Source of the DNA: Pseudomonadota bacterium
GTDB taxonomy: Bacteria > Pseudomonadota > Gammaproteobacteria > Steroidobacterales > Steroidobacteraceae
Reading direction: 5' to 3'
DNA: 64,000 nt
Assembly: GCA_018241525.1 (NCBI GenBank)
Contig: JAFEDR010000010.1
Location: 721,364-785,363, forward strand
The position numbers and the translations under genes are program-made. The first letter of the stretch is position 1. The number at the start of each line of letters is the position of its first letter. Positions 33,064 to 43,563 of this stretch are shown here, in pieces. Under the pieces are notes generated by a model. It had not been told where the DNA came from. It saw only the letters and a list, made by a program, of their open reading frames with translations, and did no database searches.

Positions 33064-33831
33064 TCACAGCAGCAGCGCGGTGATCATGTAGTCGAGCACC
33101 AGCACCGCGACCGACGAGGTGACGACGGTGCGCGTGGTAGCGCGGCCGACGCCCTCGGCGGTCGGCACCGCGTGGTAACCCTCGAACACGGCGATCGCGC
33201 TGCAGGCGAGGCCGAAGGCCCCGCTCTTGATGACGCCCTCGGTGATGTCGCGCAGCTCCACCGCGCCGCGCATCTGCGACCAGAACTGGCCGGCATCCAC
33301 GCCCATCAGCGTCACGCCGACCAGCTGGCCGCCGAAGATGCCGATGGCGCTGAAGATCGCCGCCAGCAGCGGCATCGCGATCACGCCGCCGATGAAGCGC
33401 GGCGCGCAGACCCGGCGCACCGGATCGACCGCCATCATCTCCATCGCCGACAGCTGGTCGGTCGCGCTCATCAGGCCGATCTCGGAAGTCAGCGCGGTGC
33501 CGGCCCGGCCCGCGAACAGCAGCGCCGTGACCACCGGGCCGAGCTCGCGCAGCAGGCCGAGCGCGACCGCCGAGCCGAGCGACTCGGTCGAGCCGAAGCG
33601 CCGCAGCAGGTCGTAGCCCTGCAGGCCGAGCACCATGCCGACGAACAGGCCGGACAGCATCACGATCACGAGCGACAGCGCGCCGGTGTTGTAGACCTGC
33701 TCGATCAGCAGCCCCGGGCGCAGCAGCGCCCGCGGCGTGACCGCGAACAGCCGCCCGGTGAAGAGCGTGAAGCGCCCCCACTTCTCGATCAGCCCGCGGC
33801 CGTTCGAGGCGAGTTCCGGCAGGAAGCTCAC
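33064..33831 (-). CDS. mlaE: MlaE, permease subunit
   Basis: A 255-residue membrane protein with five to six helices. Characteristic stretches are GMVLGLQGYDLLRRFG, LREL GPVVTALLFAGRAGTA (written here as two parts of one motif), EIGLMSATDQLSAMEMM and a C-terminal hydrophobic end. It forms the transmembrane core with MlaF. Its ATG overlaps the mlaF stop (4 nt). Confidence 0.94.
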   Translation of the reverse strand: MSFLPELASNGRGLIEKWGRFTLFTGRLFAVTPRALLRPGLLIEQVYNTGALSLVIVMLSGLFVGMVLGLQGYDLLRRFGSTESLGSAVALGLLRELGPVVTALLFAGRAGTALTSEIGLMSATDQLSAMEMMAVDPVRRVCAPRFIGGVIAMPLLAAIFSAIGIFGGQLVGVTLMGVDAGQFWSQMRGAVELRDITEGVIKSGAFGLACSAIAVFEGYHAVPTAEGVGRATTRTVVTSSVAVLVLDYMITALLL

Positions 33832-34670
33832 GTCGGCACCTCGGCGCCGAGCAGCTGCTCGGCGTAGTCCGGCGCCGGATAGTGGAACGGCACCGGACCG
33901 TCCGCCTCGCCGCCCATGAACTGGCGCACCGCCGGGGCGGGATCGGCGGCGAGCGTCGCCGGGGTGCCCGCCGCGGCCACCCGCCCCGCCGACAGCAGGT
34001 AGGCGCGGTCGGCGAGCAGCCCGATCTCCTGCACGTCGTGCGAGACCACGATGCTGGTGAGGCCGAGTGCGTCGTTGGTGCTGCGGATCAGGCGCAGCAC
34101 CACGCCCATGGCGATCGGGTCGAGGCCGGCGAACGGCTCGTCGTAGATCAGCAGCTTCGGGTCCATCACGATCGCGCGCGCCAGTGCCACGCGGCGGGCC
34201 ATGCCGCCGGACAGCTCCGCCGGCATCAGCCGCGCGGCGCCGCGCAGGCCGACGGCCTGCAGCTTCATCAGCACGATCCGCGCGACCAGCGCCTCGGGCA
34301 GGCGGGTGTGCTCGCGCAGCGGGAAGGCGACGTTCTCGTAGACGTCGAGGTCGGTCAGCAGCGCGCCGTTCTGGAACAGCATGCCCATGCGCCGGCGCAG
34401 CCGGTACAGCCCGTCGGTGTCCAGCCCGCCAAGGTCCTCGCCGTCGACCTCGACACGGCCGCGGCTGGCGCGGATCTGCCCGGTGATCAGCCGCAGCAGC
34501 GTCGTCTTGCCGGTGCCCGACGGGCCCATGATCGCCGTGACCTTGCCACGCTCGATCGCGATGTCGAGGCCGTCGAAGACCGTTCGGCCGCCGATCTGGT
34601 AGCCGACGCCGTCCAGCCGCGCGATGCAGCCGGCCGCCGCCGTGGCCGGCCGCTCGGGGACACTCGCCAT
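33828..34670 (-). CDS. mlaF: MlaF, ATPase subunit
   Basis: A 280-residue ABC ATPase. Walker A GPSGTGKTTLLRL (about 49-61), Q-loop MLFQNGALL, signature ELSGGMARRVALARAI, Walker B LLIYDEPFAGLDP and the switch His in VVSHDVQE. It powers lipid movement between membranes. First gene of mlaFEDCB. ATG 34670 is taken; the C-terminal tail of about 25 residues (PVPFHYPAPDYAEQLLGAE) fits the MlaF extension that touches MlaB or the neighbouring MlaF. Confidence 0.93.
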   Translation of the reverse strand: MASVPERPATAAAGCIARLDGVGYQIGGRTVFDGLDIAIERGKVTAIMGPSGTGKTTLLRLITGQIRASRGRVEVDGEDLGGLDTDGLYRLRRRMGMLFQNGALLTDLDVYENVAFPLREHTRLPEALVARIVLMKLQAVGLRGAARLMPAELSGGMARRVALARAIVMDPKLLIYDEPFAGLDPIAMGVVLRLIRSTNDALGLTSIVVSHDVQEIGLLADRAYLLSAGRVAAAGTPATLAADPAPAVRQFMGGEADGPVPFHYPAPDYAEQLLGAEVPT

Positions 34671-34690
34671 CGGGAGAGCCGGCCGCGGCC

Positions 34691-35713
34691 TCAGGCGGCC
34701 TGCTTCTCGAGCGCCGGGTCGTACTTGCCCTGCGTCGCGAGACCGTTCAGGCGGGCACGCTTCAGGTACTCGCGCTGCGCACTCGGCACCTGCGCGGTCA
34801 CCCCGCTCCAGGCGGTCAGCGCGGTCGCCTGCAGCGCACGGCCGTAGCTGAAGGTCAGGCCCCACGGCAGGCCGCCGATCCGGTTCATCAGGTCGAGGTG
34901 ATGGGTGGCCTCGGCCTCGCCCTGGCCGCCGGACAGGAACGCGATGCCCGGGACCGCCGACGGCACGTGGCGCTTCAGGCAGCGCACCGTCGCCTCGGCG
35001 ACTTGCGCGGGGCTCGCGCGGTTCGGCGCCTTCTGGCCGGAGATCACCATGTTCGGCTTCAGCACGATGCCCTCGAGGTAGACCCGCTGCGCGTACAGGC
35101 GCGCGAACACCTCCTCGAGCACGGCGTCGGTGACCTCCTCGCAGCGCTCCTGCGAGTGGCCGCCGTCCATCAGCACCTCCGGCTCGACGATCGGGACGAT
35201 CTCGGCCTCCTGGCACAGGGCGGCGTAGCGCGCGAGCAGCTCGGCGTTGGTCTCGATGCAGGTGCGCGTCGGGATCCCGGCGCCGATGTCGATCACCGCG
35301 CGCCACTTCGCGAAGCGCGCGCCGAGCTTGTGGTACTCGGCCAGCCGGCCGGCGAGCCCGTCGAGGCCCTCGGTGATGACCTCGCCCGGGAAGTTCGGCA
35401 TCGGCTTCGTGCCGGCGTCCACCTTGATGCCGGGCACCACCCCGAGGCGGCTCAGCAGGTCCGCGAAGCGCTCGCCGGACTTGGTCGACTGGCGCAGCGT
35501 CTCGTCGTACATGATCACGCCGGAGATGTGGTCGGCGGCCCCTGGCGCGGTGAACAGCAACTCGCGGTACGCGCGGCGGTTCTCCTCGCTCGACTCGACC
35601 TTGATCTTGTCGAAGCGCTTCTTGATGGTGCCGGTGCTCTCGTCCGCGGCGAGGATCCCGCGGCCCTTGGCGACCATGGCGTGCGCGATCCGCGCGAGTT
35701 CGTTGCGATTCAT
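34691..35713 (-). CDS. Class I fructose-bisphosphate aldolase
   Basis: A 340-residue Schiff-base aldolase of glycolysis/gluconeogenesis. It follows the eukaryote-like class I pattern: GRGILAADESTGTIKKRF, WRAVIDI, VPIVEPEVLMDGGHS, LEGIVLKPNMV (Schiff-base Lys), FLSGGQGEAEATHHLDLMN and LTFSYGRALQATAL. ATG 35713 has GAGGAG upstream; a longer reading frame would add a low-complexity tail. It works near PpsA in carbon flow but is not in one operon with it. It ends 20 nt before mlaF on the same strand. Confidence 0.93.
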   Translation of the reverse strand: MNRNELARIAHAMVAKGRGILAADESTGTIKKRFDKIKVESSEENRRAYRELLFTAPGAADHISGVIMYDETLRQSTKSGERFADLLSRLGVVPGIKVDAGTKPMPNFPGEVITEGLDGLAGRLAEYHKLGARFAKWRAVIDIGAGIPTRTCIETNAELLARYAALCQEAEIVPIVEPEVLMDGGHSQERCEEVTDAVLEEVFARLYAQRVYLEGIVLKPNMVISGQKAPNRASPAQVAEATVRCLKRHVPSAVPGIAFLSGGQGEAEATHHLDLMNRIGGLPWGLTFSYGRALQATALTAWSGVTAQVPSAQREYLKRARLNGLATQGKYDPALEKQAA

Positions 35714-35842
35714 GTCCGACTCCTCCTGTGGCGCCGCCGCCACGCCGGCGGGCAGCCTGCTCGATGCCGAGCTGCCCATGATAACGGATCGCCCGGCCCG
35801 GCCGCTGTGGCGGAACCGTCGCACAGTGGCGTCGCCGCCCTA

Positions 35843-35863
35843 TCAGGACTAAAATGGTCCTGA
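35843..35863. promoter_or_regulatory. Palindromic operator candidate before the suf regulator
   Basis: TCAGGAC and GTCCTGA form a perfect 7-bp inverted repeat around a 7-nt centre TAAAATG. The centre contains TAAAAT (35850-35855), a good -10 for the regulator gene whose ATG is at 35882. The GACT-A/T-rich-GGTC layout resembles sites of Rrf2 proteins such as IscR. Autoregulation by the Rrf2 protein is the likely reading. Confidence 0.6.
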
Positions 35864-35881
35864 ATACGGAGGCGGCGCAAC

Positions 35882-36355
35882 ATGCTTCGCATCAGCAAGC
35901 TGACCGACTACGCCACGGTGCTGCTCGCGCAGCTCGCCGGCGACGAGCGTGCGCGCCGCACCGCGGTCGAGCTCGCCGAGGGCACCGGCATCGGACTGCC
36001 GACCGCCAGCAAAGTTCTGAAGGAACTGCAGCGCGCCGGGCTCGTGGTCTCGACCCGCGGCGCGCACGGTGGCTATGCGCTCGCCCGCGCCGCGGCGGCG
36101 ATCAGCGCCGCCGACATCATCGACGCGGTCGAGGGCCCGGTCGGCCTCACCGAGTGCGCCTCGCATCCGGGCCAGTGCGACCTCGAATCGAGCTGCCGCG
36201 TCGGGCGCAGCTGGCAGCGCGTGAATGCGGCGATCCGGCGCGCGCTGGCCGACGTCAAGCTGACGCACCTGACCGGGCGCGACGCAAGCGCGCTACCCGT
36301 CCCCGACCTCACCATCACGCTCGGCGCGCGGCCCTCGGTCCGCGCCCGGCTCTGA
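35882..36355 (+). CDS. Rrf2-family Fe-S regulator of the suf operon
   Basis: A 157-residue winged-helix protein. The DNA-binding part is [17 protein letters not shown] to [14 protein letters not shown]. Three Cys residues, [14 protein letters not shown] (about 99-112), are placed like the [2Fe-2S] ligands of IscR and of the SUF assembly regulator, so it probably senses Fe-S status. It is first of a nine-gene run (to 43045) and has the palindrome at 35843-35863 before it. sufB follows by 10 nt. Confidence 0.9.
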   Translation: MLRISKLTDYATVLLAQLAGDERARRTAVELAEGTGIGLPTASKVLKELQRAGLVVSTRGAHGGYALARAAAAISAADIIDAVEGPVGLTECASHPGQCDLESSCRVGRSWQRVNAAIRRALADVKLTHLTGRDASALPVPDLTITLGARPSVRARL

Positions 36356-36365
36356 CAGGCTCGCC

Positions 36366-37814
<1,449 letters not shown>

Positions 37815-37837
37815 GCAGCGACACAGGAATCGAGCAC

Positions 37838-38616
<779 letters not shown>

Positions 38617-38620
<4 letters not shown>

Positions 38621-39936
38621 GCGCGAGCCCCCGCCCCAGCGACCCGCTCGAGCGCCTGCGCCCGCTCCTCGCCGAGCTGCCGGGCGGCGGCGCCTGGCGC
38701 AGCCAGCGCGAGCAGCTCTGGAACCGGCTGCTCGCCGCGGGCCTGCCGACCACGCGCGACGAGCCGTGGAAGTACGCGAACCTGCGACTGCTCGCGCGGC
38801 GCGATCTCGCCCCGGCCGCGCCCCGCCCGATCACCCCGGAAGCGCTCGCCGCCGCGCCGGACGCCGCGGCCGGCGGCGCGACTCGGCTGATCTTCGTCGA
38901 CGGCCGCTACCAGGCGGGCCTCGCGCAGCGGCTCGCGCCGCCGTCCTCGCTGCAGCTGTCGACCTTCGCCGCCGTCGTCGAGGCCGGCGAACCCGACCCG
39001 GGCACGCCGCTCGCGGGCGACCCTGACCTCGTCGACGAGCGGCTGCGGGCCTGGAATGGCGCGTTCGCGGTCGACGGTCCGGTGATCCGCGTGCCGGCGC
39101 GCGCCACGCCCCCGGCCGTGCACGTCGTGCACCTCGCGACCGGCGGTGGCGCCTACCCGCGCACCCGCATCGCGCTCGAGCCGGGCGCGCAACTGGAGCT
39201 GGTCGAGACGCACCTGACGCTCGGCGCCGCCGAGGCGACGGTGGTCGCGGCGACCGAGGTCGAGGTCGGCGCCGGCGCCGAGCTCACGCACACCGTGCTG
39301 CAGGTCCTCGGCGAGCGCGCGGTGCTGCTCGAGGACCTCGCGGTCGAGGTCGGCGCGGGCGGTCACTACCGCCACCGGCTGGCGGCGCTCGGCGGCCAGT
39401 TCGCGCGTCTCGACCTGCGCGTGCGGCTCGCCGCCGCGGGCGCGGCCGTCGAGCTCGCGGGACTGCTGTTCGCGGACGGGCAGCGCGAGCAGCACGTGCG
39501 CACGCTCGTGACCCACGCCGCGCCGCGGACCTCGAGCGACCAGCTGTACCGCGGCGTCGGCGCCGGCCGTGGCCGCGGCAGCTACGACGGCAAGGTGGTG
39601 GTCGGCGTCGGGGCTGCCGGCACCGAGTCGCGCCAGTCGAGCCGCCACCTGCTGATCGGCCGCGAGGCCGCCTTCGATTCCCGTCCGCAGCTCGAGATCA
39701 ACGCCGACGACGTCAAGTGCAGCCATGGCGCGACCACCGGCACGCTCGACCCGCAGATGCTGTTCTACCTCTTGTCGCGCGGCATCGACGCCGAGACCGC
39801 GCGTGCGCTGCTGACGTACGCCTTCCTCGGCGAGGTACTGCGGCGCTTCTCGGTCGAGCCGGTGCGCCGCGCCGCCGAGCAGCGGGTCCTCGGCCGCCTG
39901 CCGTCGGCGGAACTGCTGCGGGAGTTCGTCGCATGA
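38617..39936 (+). CDS. sufD: Fe-S assembly protein SufD
   Basis: A 439-residue partner of SufB. N-terminal helical part has TRDEPWKYANLRLL, then a beta-helix core and the conserved C-terminal block SSRHLLIGREAAFDSRPQLEINADDVKCSHGATTG with the His used in scaffold chemistry (KCSHGAT), then FYLLSRGIDAETARALLTYAF. Start ATG 38617 overlaps sufC; its stop overlaps sufS (ATGA). Confidence 0.95.
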
Positions 39937-41177
39937 GTGCCGCCGTCGCCACCCCTGCCCCGCTCGACGTCGAGCGGATCCGCGCCGACTTCCCGATCCT
40001 CTCGCAACGGATCAACGGCCACCCGCTGGCCTACCTCGACAACGGCGCCTCGAGCCAGCGGCCGCGCGCGGTGATCGACGCCGAGCGCCGCTATGCCGAG
40101 GAGATGCACGCCAACGTGCACCGCGGCGTGCACACGCTGTCGCAGCGCGCCACCGATGCCTTCGAGGCCGCCCGCGAGCGCGTGCGGCGCTTCGTCAACG
40201 CGCGGTCGACGCGCGAGATCATCTTCACCCGCGGAACGACCGAGTCGATCAACCTGGTCGCACACTCCTTCGTCCGACCGCGCGTCCGCGCCGGCGACGA
40301 GATCCTGATCACCCACCTCGAGCACCACGCCAACATCGTGCCGTGGCAGCTGGCCTGCGAGGCGACCGGCGCCGTGCTCAGGGTCGCGCCGATCGACGAG
40401 CGCGGCGCGGTCGATGCGGCCGAGCTTGCCGGTCTCATCAGCGAACGCACCCGCCTCGTCGCGGTGGCACACGTCTCGAACGCCCTCGGCACGGTGCTGC
40501 CGGTGCGCGACATCATCGCCCGCGCGCATGCGCGCGGCGTGCCGGTGCTCGTGGACGGCGCGCAGGCGGCGCCGCACCTGGCGCTCGACCTGCAGGCCCT
40601 CGACGCGGACTTCTACGCGTTCTCCGGCCACAAGGTCTACGGACCGGACGGCATCGGCGTGCTCTACGGCCGCGAGGCACTGCTCGAATCCATGCCGCCG
40701 TGGCAGGGCGGCGGCGACATGATCCTGGCCGTGCGCTTCGACGGCACCACCTACAACCAGCTGCCGTTCAAGTTCGAGGCCGGCACGCCGCACATCTCGG
40801 GCGCCGTCGGGCTCGCCGCGGCGCTCGACTACGTCAGCGCGCTCGGGCTGGAGCGGATCGCGGCCTGGGAGCACCAGCTGCTCGAGTACGCGACCGAGCG
40901 CCTGTCGGCCATCGACGGGCTGCGGATCATCGGCACGGCGCGCGACAAGGCGAGCCTGGTCTCGTTCGTCGTCGCCGGCGTCCACCCGCACGACCTCGGC
41001 ACGATCCTCGACCAGCAGGGCATCGCGATCCGCACCGGCCACCACTGCGCGATGCCCGCGATCGAGCGCTTCGGCGTGCCGGCGACCGCGCGTGCCTCGT
41101 TCGCCTTCTACAACACCCGCGCCGAAATCGACCGGCTGGCCGCCGCGGTCGAGTCCGCCCGCGCGATGTTCCGCTGA
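39933..41177 (+). CDS. sufS: Cysteine desulfurase SufS
   Basis: A 414-residue PLP enzyme that removes sulfur from cysteine. Signs are YLDNGASSQRPRAV, the His of HLEHHANIVPW, the PLP lysine (about 234) in FSGHKVYGPDGIG, and the persulfide Cys372 in RTGHHCAMP. Group II (SufS) type. Its partner here is SufU, encoded next, not SufE. Confidence 0.97.
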   Translation: MSAAVATPAPLDVERIRADFPILSQRINGHPLAYLDNGASSQRPRAVIDAERRYAEEMHANVHRGVHTLSQRATDAFEAARERVRRFVNARSTREIIFTRGTTESINLVAHSFVRPRVRAGDEILITHLEHHANIVPWQLACEATGAVLRVAPIDERGAVDAAELAGLISERTRLVAVAHVSNALGTVLPVRDIIARAHARGVPVLVDGAQAAPHLALDLQALDADFYAFSGHKVYGPDGIGVLYGREALLESMPPWQGGGDMILAVRFDGTTYNQLPFKFEAGTPHISGAVGLAAALDYVSALGLERIAAWEHQLLEYATERLSAIDGLRIIGTARDKASLVSFVVAGVHPHDLGTILDQQGIAIRTGHHCAMPAIERFGVPATARASFAFYNTRAEIDRLAAAVESARAMFR

Positions 41178-41184
41178 GCGCCGC

Positions 41185-41628
41185 ATGGACCTCAAGGAGC
41201 TCTACCGGGACGTGATCCTTGACCACAACAAGCGGCCGCGGAATTTCGGCCGCCTGGCGCCGCCGGCGCATTTCGCGCACGGTCACAACCCACTCTGCGG
41301 CGACCAGCTGACCGTGTACGCCACGGTCGACGGCGAGGTCGTGCGGGACGTCGCCTTCGAGGGCAGCGGCTGCGCGATCTCGGTCGCGTCCGCCTCGCTG
41401 ATGACCGAGGCGGTCAAGGGCCGTTCGCGCGCCGAGGTCGAGCGGCTGTACGCGACGGTCCATGAGCTGCTGACGCGCGCCGACGCCCCGGTGACGGCCG
41501 AGCTCGGCAAGCTCGCGGCGCTGTCCGGCGTGCGCGAGTTCCCGGCGCGGGTCAAGTGCGCGAGCCTGTGCTGGCACACGCTGCACGCCGCGCTCGCCGG
41601 CACTGCCGCGCCGGTCACCACCGAATAG
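41185..41628 (+). CDS. sufU: Sulfur transfer protein SufU
   Basis: A 147-residue IscU-fold protein of the SufU group. It has HNPLCGDQLTVY, EGSGCAISVASASL and RVKCASLCWHTL, giving the three Cys and one Asp that bind zinc in SufU and receive sulfur from SufS. The GxxC insert and the end fit SufU better than IscU. ATG 41185 follows sufS by 7 nt. Confidence 0.93.
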   Translation: MDLKELYRDVILDHNKRPRNFGRLAPPAHFAHGHNPLCGDQLTVYATVDGEVVRDVAFEGSGCAISVASASLMTEAVKGRSRAEVERLYATVHELLTRADAPVTAELGKLAALSGVREFPARVKCASLCWHTLHAALAGTAAPVTTE

Positions 41629-41646
41629 CCGAGGACGCCCGCCCGC

Positions 41647-42198
41647 ATGCGCCAACACGACCGCGATCCCTTCGTCGTCGGCCGAGACGTCAAGGCGGTG
41701 CTCGTGCCCGCCGGCATCGAGGTGTCGCTGCGCACCGGCAGCGTCGGCTACATCACCCAGGCGCTCGGCGGCAGCTTCACGGTCTACGTCGAGGGCAACC
41801 TGTTCCGCATCGCGGGCGCCGATGCCGACGCGATCGGCCGCGAGCCGCCGGCCGCGATCGAGCTGCCGCCGGATGCCACCGACGCCGACGTCGAGCGGCT
41901 CGCGTGGGAGCAGCTGAAGACCTGCTACGACCCCGAGATCCCGGTCAATATCGTCGACCTCGGGCTCGTCTACTCGTGCGAGATCGCCACCGGCGCGGAC
42001 GGCCGGCGCACCGCGAGCGTGCGGCTGACGCTGACGGCGCCGGGCTGCGGGATGGGCGAGGTGCTGGTGCAGGACGTCAAGGACAAGCTCGAGCAGATCC
42101 CGACGATCACGAGCGCCGACGTCGAGCTGGTGTTCGACCCGCCCTGGAGCCGCGAGATGATGAGCGAGGCCGCCCGGCTGCAGACCGGCATGATGTGA
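41647..42198 (+). CDS. sufT: Fe-S assembly protein SufT (MIP18/DUF59 family)
   Basis: A 183-residue protein. The N-terminal part (about 1-75) has GSVGYITQALGGSFTVYVEGNLFRI, and the DUF59 domain (about 82-180) has WEQLKTCYDPEIPVNIVDLGLVYS and LTAPGCGMGEVLVQDVK, with the Cys in APGCGM. SufT helps mature Fe-S proteins. Its stop overlaps the ATG of the Rieske gene. Confidence 0.92.
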   Translation: MRQHDRDPFVVGRDVKAVLVPAGIEVSLRTGSVGYITQALGGSFTVYVEGNLFRIAGADADAIGREPPAAIELPPDATDADVERLAWEQLKTCYDPEIPVNIVDLGLVYSCEIATGADGRRTASVRLTLTAPGCGMGEVLVQDVKDKLEQIPTITSADVELVFDPPWSREMMSEAARLQTGMM

Positions 42199-42521
42199 TG
42201 GCCGAGGACGCCCCGCGCTGGCTCGAGGTGGACGCCGCCGACGCCGTGCCGGCCGGCGGCCACGCGGTCTACGAGGTCGACGGCCGCTACGTCGCCGTCT
42301 ACAACGTCGGCGGCGAGCTGTACGCGATCGAGGACCGCTGCAGCCATGACGACAATCCGCTCGCCGACGGCCCGGTCGAGGGCCTCGAGGTCATCTGCCC
42401 GCGCCACGGCGCGCGCTTCTGCCTGCGCACCGGCGCGGCGCTGAGCCCGCCCGCCTACGAGCCGGTGGCCACCTTCCCGGTGCGCCGCCGCGACGGCCGC
42501 CTGTGGATCGCCGCCCCCTGA
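42198..42521 (+). CDS. Rieske-type ferredoxin
   Basis: A 107-residue [2Fe-2S] protein. The cluster ligands are CSHDD (first Cys and His) and CPRHGARF (second Cys and His). It resembles ferredoxins of non-heme oxygenases and NirD-like proteins. As the last suf gene apart from sixA, it may supply electrons to cluster building or be a client. The partner is not known. Confidence 0.88.
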   Translation: MAEDAPRWLEVDAADAVPAGGHAVYEVDGRYVAVYNVGGELYAIEDRCSHDDNPLADGPVEGLEVICPRHGARFCLRTGAALSPPAYEPVATFPVRRRDGRLWIAAP

Positions 42522-42532
42522 GCCCGGGCGCG

Positions 42533-42538
42533 TAGAAT
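42533..42538 (+). promoter_or_regulatory. Candidate -10 box (TAGAAT) for a leaderless sixA transcript
   Basis: TAGAAT is followed by exactly six bases and then the ATG at 42545, with no ribosome binding site. A transcript from this box would start at the ATG. The same spacing occurs at 13724-13729. Confidence 0.4.
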
Positions 42539-42544
42539 CGGGCC

Positions 42545-43045
42545 ATGAAGCTCGTCACGATCGTGCGCCACGCGCACGCCGAGAAGCACGAGTCGGACAT
42601 CGAGGACTTCGAGCGGCGCCTCGACAAGCGCGGCCGGCGCGAGGCCGAGGAAATGGCCGAGCTCGCCCACGAGCTCGGCCTGCGGCCCGACCACCTGCTG
42701 ACGAGCCCGGCGGTGCGCACCGTCAGCACCGCCAAGGAGTTCGCCCGGGCGCTGAACTTCCCGCTGCCGAAGATCCGGCACGACGACCGCCTGTACCTCG
42801 CCGAGCGCGCGATGCTGGTCGGGATCCTGCGCGCCGTGCCAACCGCCTGCCGCCACGTGCTGCTGGTGGGCCACAACCCCGGCCTCAGCCGCCTCGCGCG
42901 CTGGCTGAGCGGCGACGACGAGATCGACGAGCTGCCGCCGGCGGCGGTGTGCGCGCTGCGCGGCGACATCGACCGCTGGGCCGACGTCGCCGACGGCGCC
43001 TTCGAGTGCACCGCGCTGCGCTGGCCGGGCGACGGCAAGCGCTGA
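42545..43045 (+). CDS. SixA-like histidine phosphatase
   Basis: A 166-residue protein of the histidine phosphatase branch. The catalytic motif is VRHAHAEKHE (RHA in place of RHG), the second His is in LLVGHNPGLSRLARWL. SixA of E. coli removes phosphate from His of PTS proteins. Here it ends a suf transcript or is expressed on its own from the TAGAAT box. It converges on the Cache gene with 13 nt between stops. Confidence 0.85.
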   Translation: MKLVTIVRHAHAEKHESDIEDFERRLDKRGRREAEEMAELAHELGLRPDHLLTSPAVRTVSTAKEFARALNFPLPKIRHDDRLYLAERAMLVGILRAVPTACRHVLLVGHNPGLSRLARWLSGDDEIDELPPAAVCALRGDIDRWADVADGAFECTALRWPGDGKR

Positions 43046-43058
43046 GCGGCGCGCGCCG

Positions 43059-43529
43059 CTACTTGGCGTTCGGGTCGTAGGTGCCGGCCTTGAAGATCAG
43101 GCCGTCGTGCACTTCCCAGTACGCGAGCTTGTTCTCGACCTTGCCGCTGACCGGGTTCTTGCGCTGGTAGGTGAGCCAGCCCGACGACTTGGTCTTCGCC
43201 GCGTCGACGATTTCCTTGATGAACTTCTTGCCGGCGGGATCGGCCGCCTCGAGCCGGTTCAGGCCGACGAGGCTCGGCGTCACCGGGTGCGCGACGCAGG
43301 TCCCGGCGGTGTCGTGCACGTCGACGTAGTCCTCGCCCTTGGCGAACTGGCCGTCCTTGTTGTTGAACTCGGCGAGCGCCTTGTCGCGGCCGCTGGCCTT
43401 GTAGAACGCGATCGCCTTCTTGACCTGGGCGACGACCTGGTCCTTGCTCGGCGGTGCGTCGGCGAGTGCCGCGACCGGCAGGGCGGCGAGCGCGAGGCCG
43501 AGCAGGAACGTGCATAGCGTGCGAATCAT
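43059..43529 (-). CDS. Secreted single-Cache domain protein
   Basis: A 156-residue protein with a signal peptide (about 1-24, ALPVAALA|DA). The mature part is a Cache-like fold: AIAFYKASGRDKALAEFNNKDGQF, GEDYVDVHDTAGTCVAHP, VGLNRLEAADPAGKKFIKEIVDAAKTKSSGW and YWEVHDGLIFKAGTY. Such modules bind small ligands, commonly as sensor parts of chemoreceptors. This one is free, 34 nt after a chemoreceptor gene that lacks a Cache domain, so it may deliver ligand to it. That link is inference. Confidence 0.75.
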   Translation of the reverse strand: MIRTLCTFLLGLALAALPVAALADAPPSKDQVVAQVKKAIAFYKASGRDKALAEFNNKDGQFAKGEDYVDVHDTAGTCVAHPVTPSLVGLNRLEAADPAGKKFIKEIVDAAKTKSSGWLTYQRKNPVSGKVENKLAYWEVHDGLIFKAGTYDPNAK

Positions 43530-43563
43530 GGTGGGTGGCTCCTCGAACGGGATGGGTGGATCG

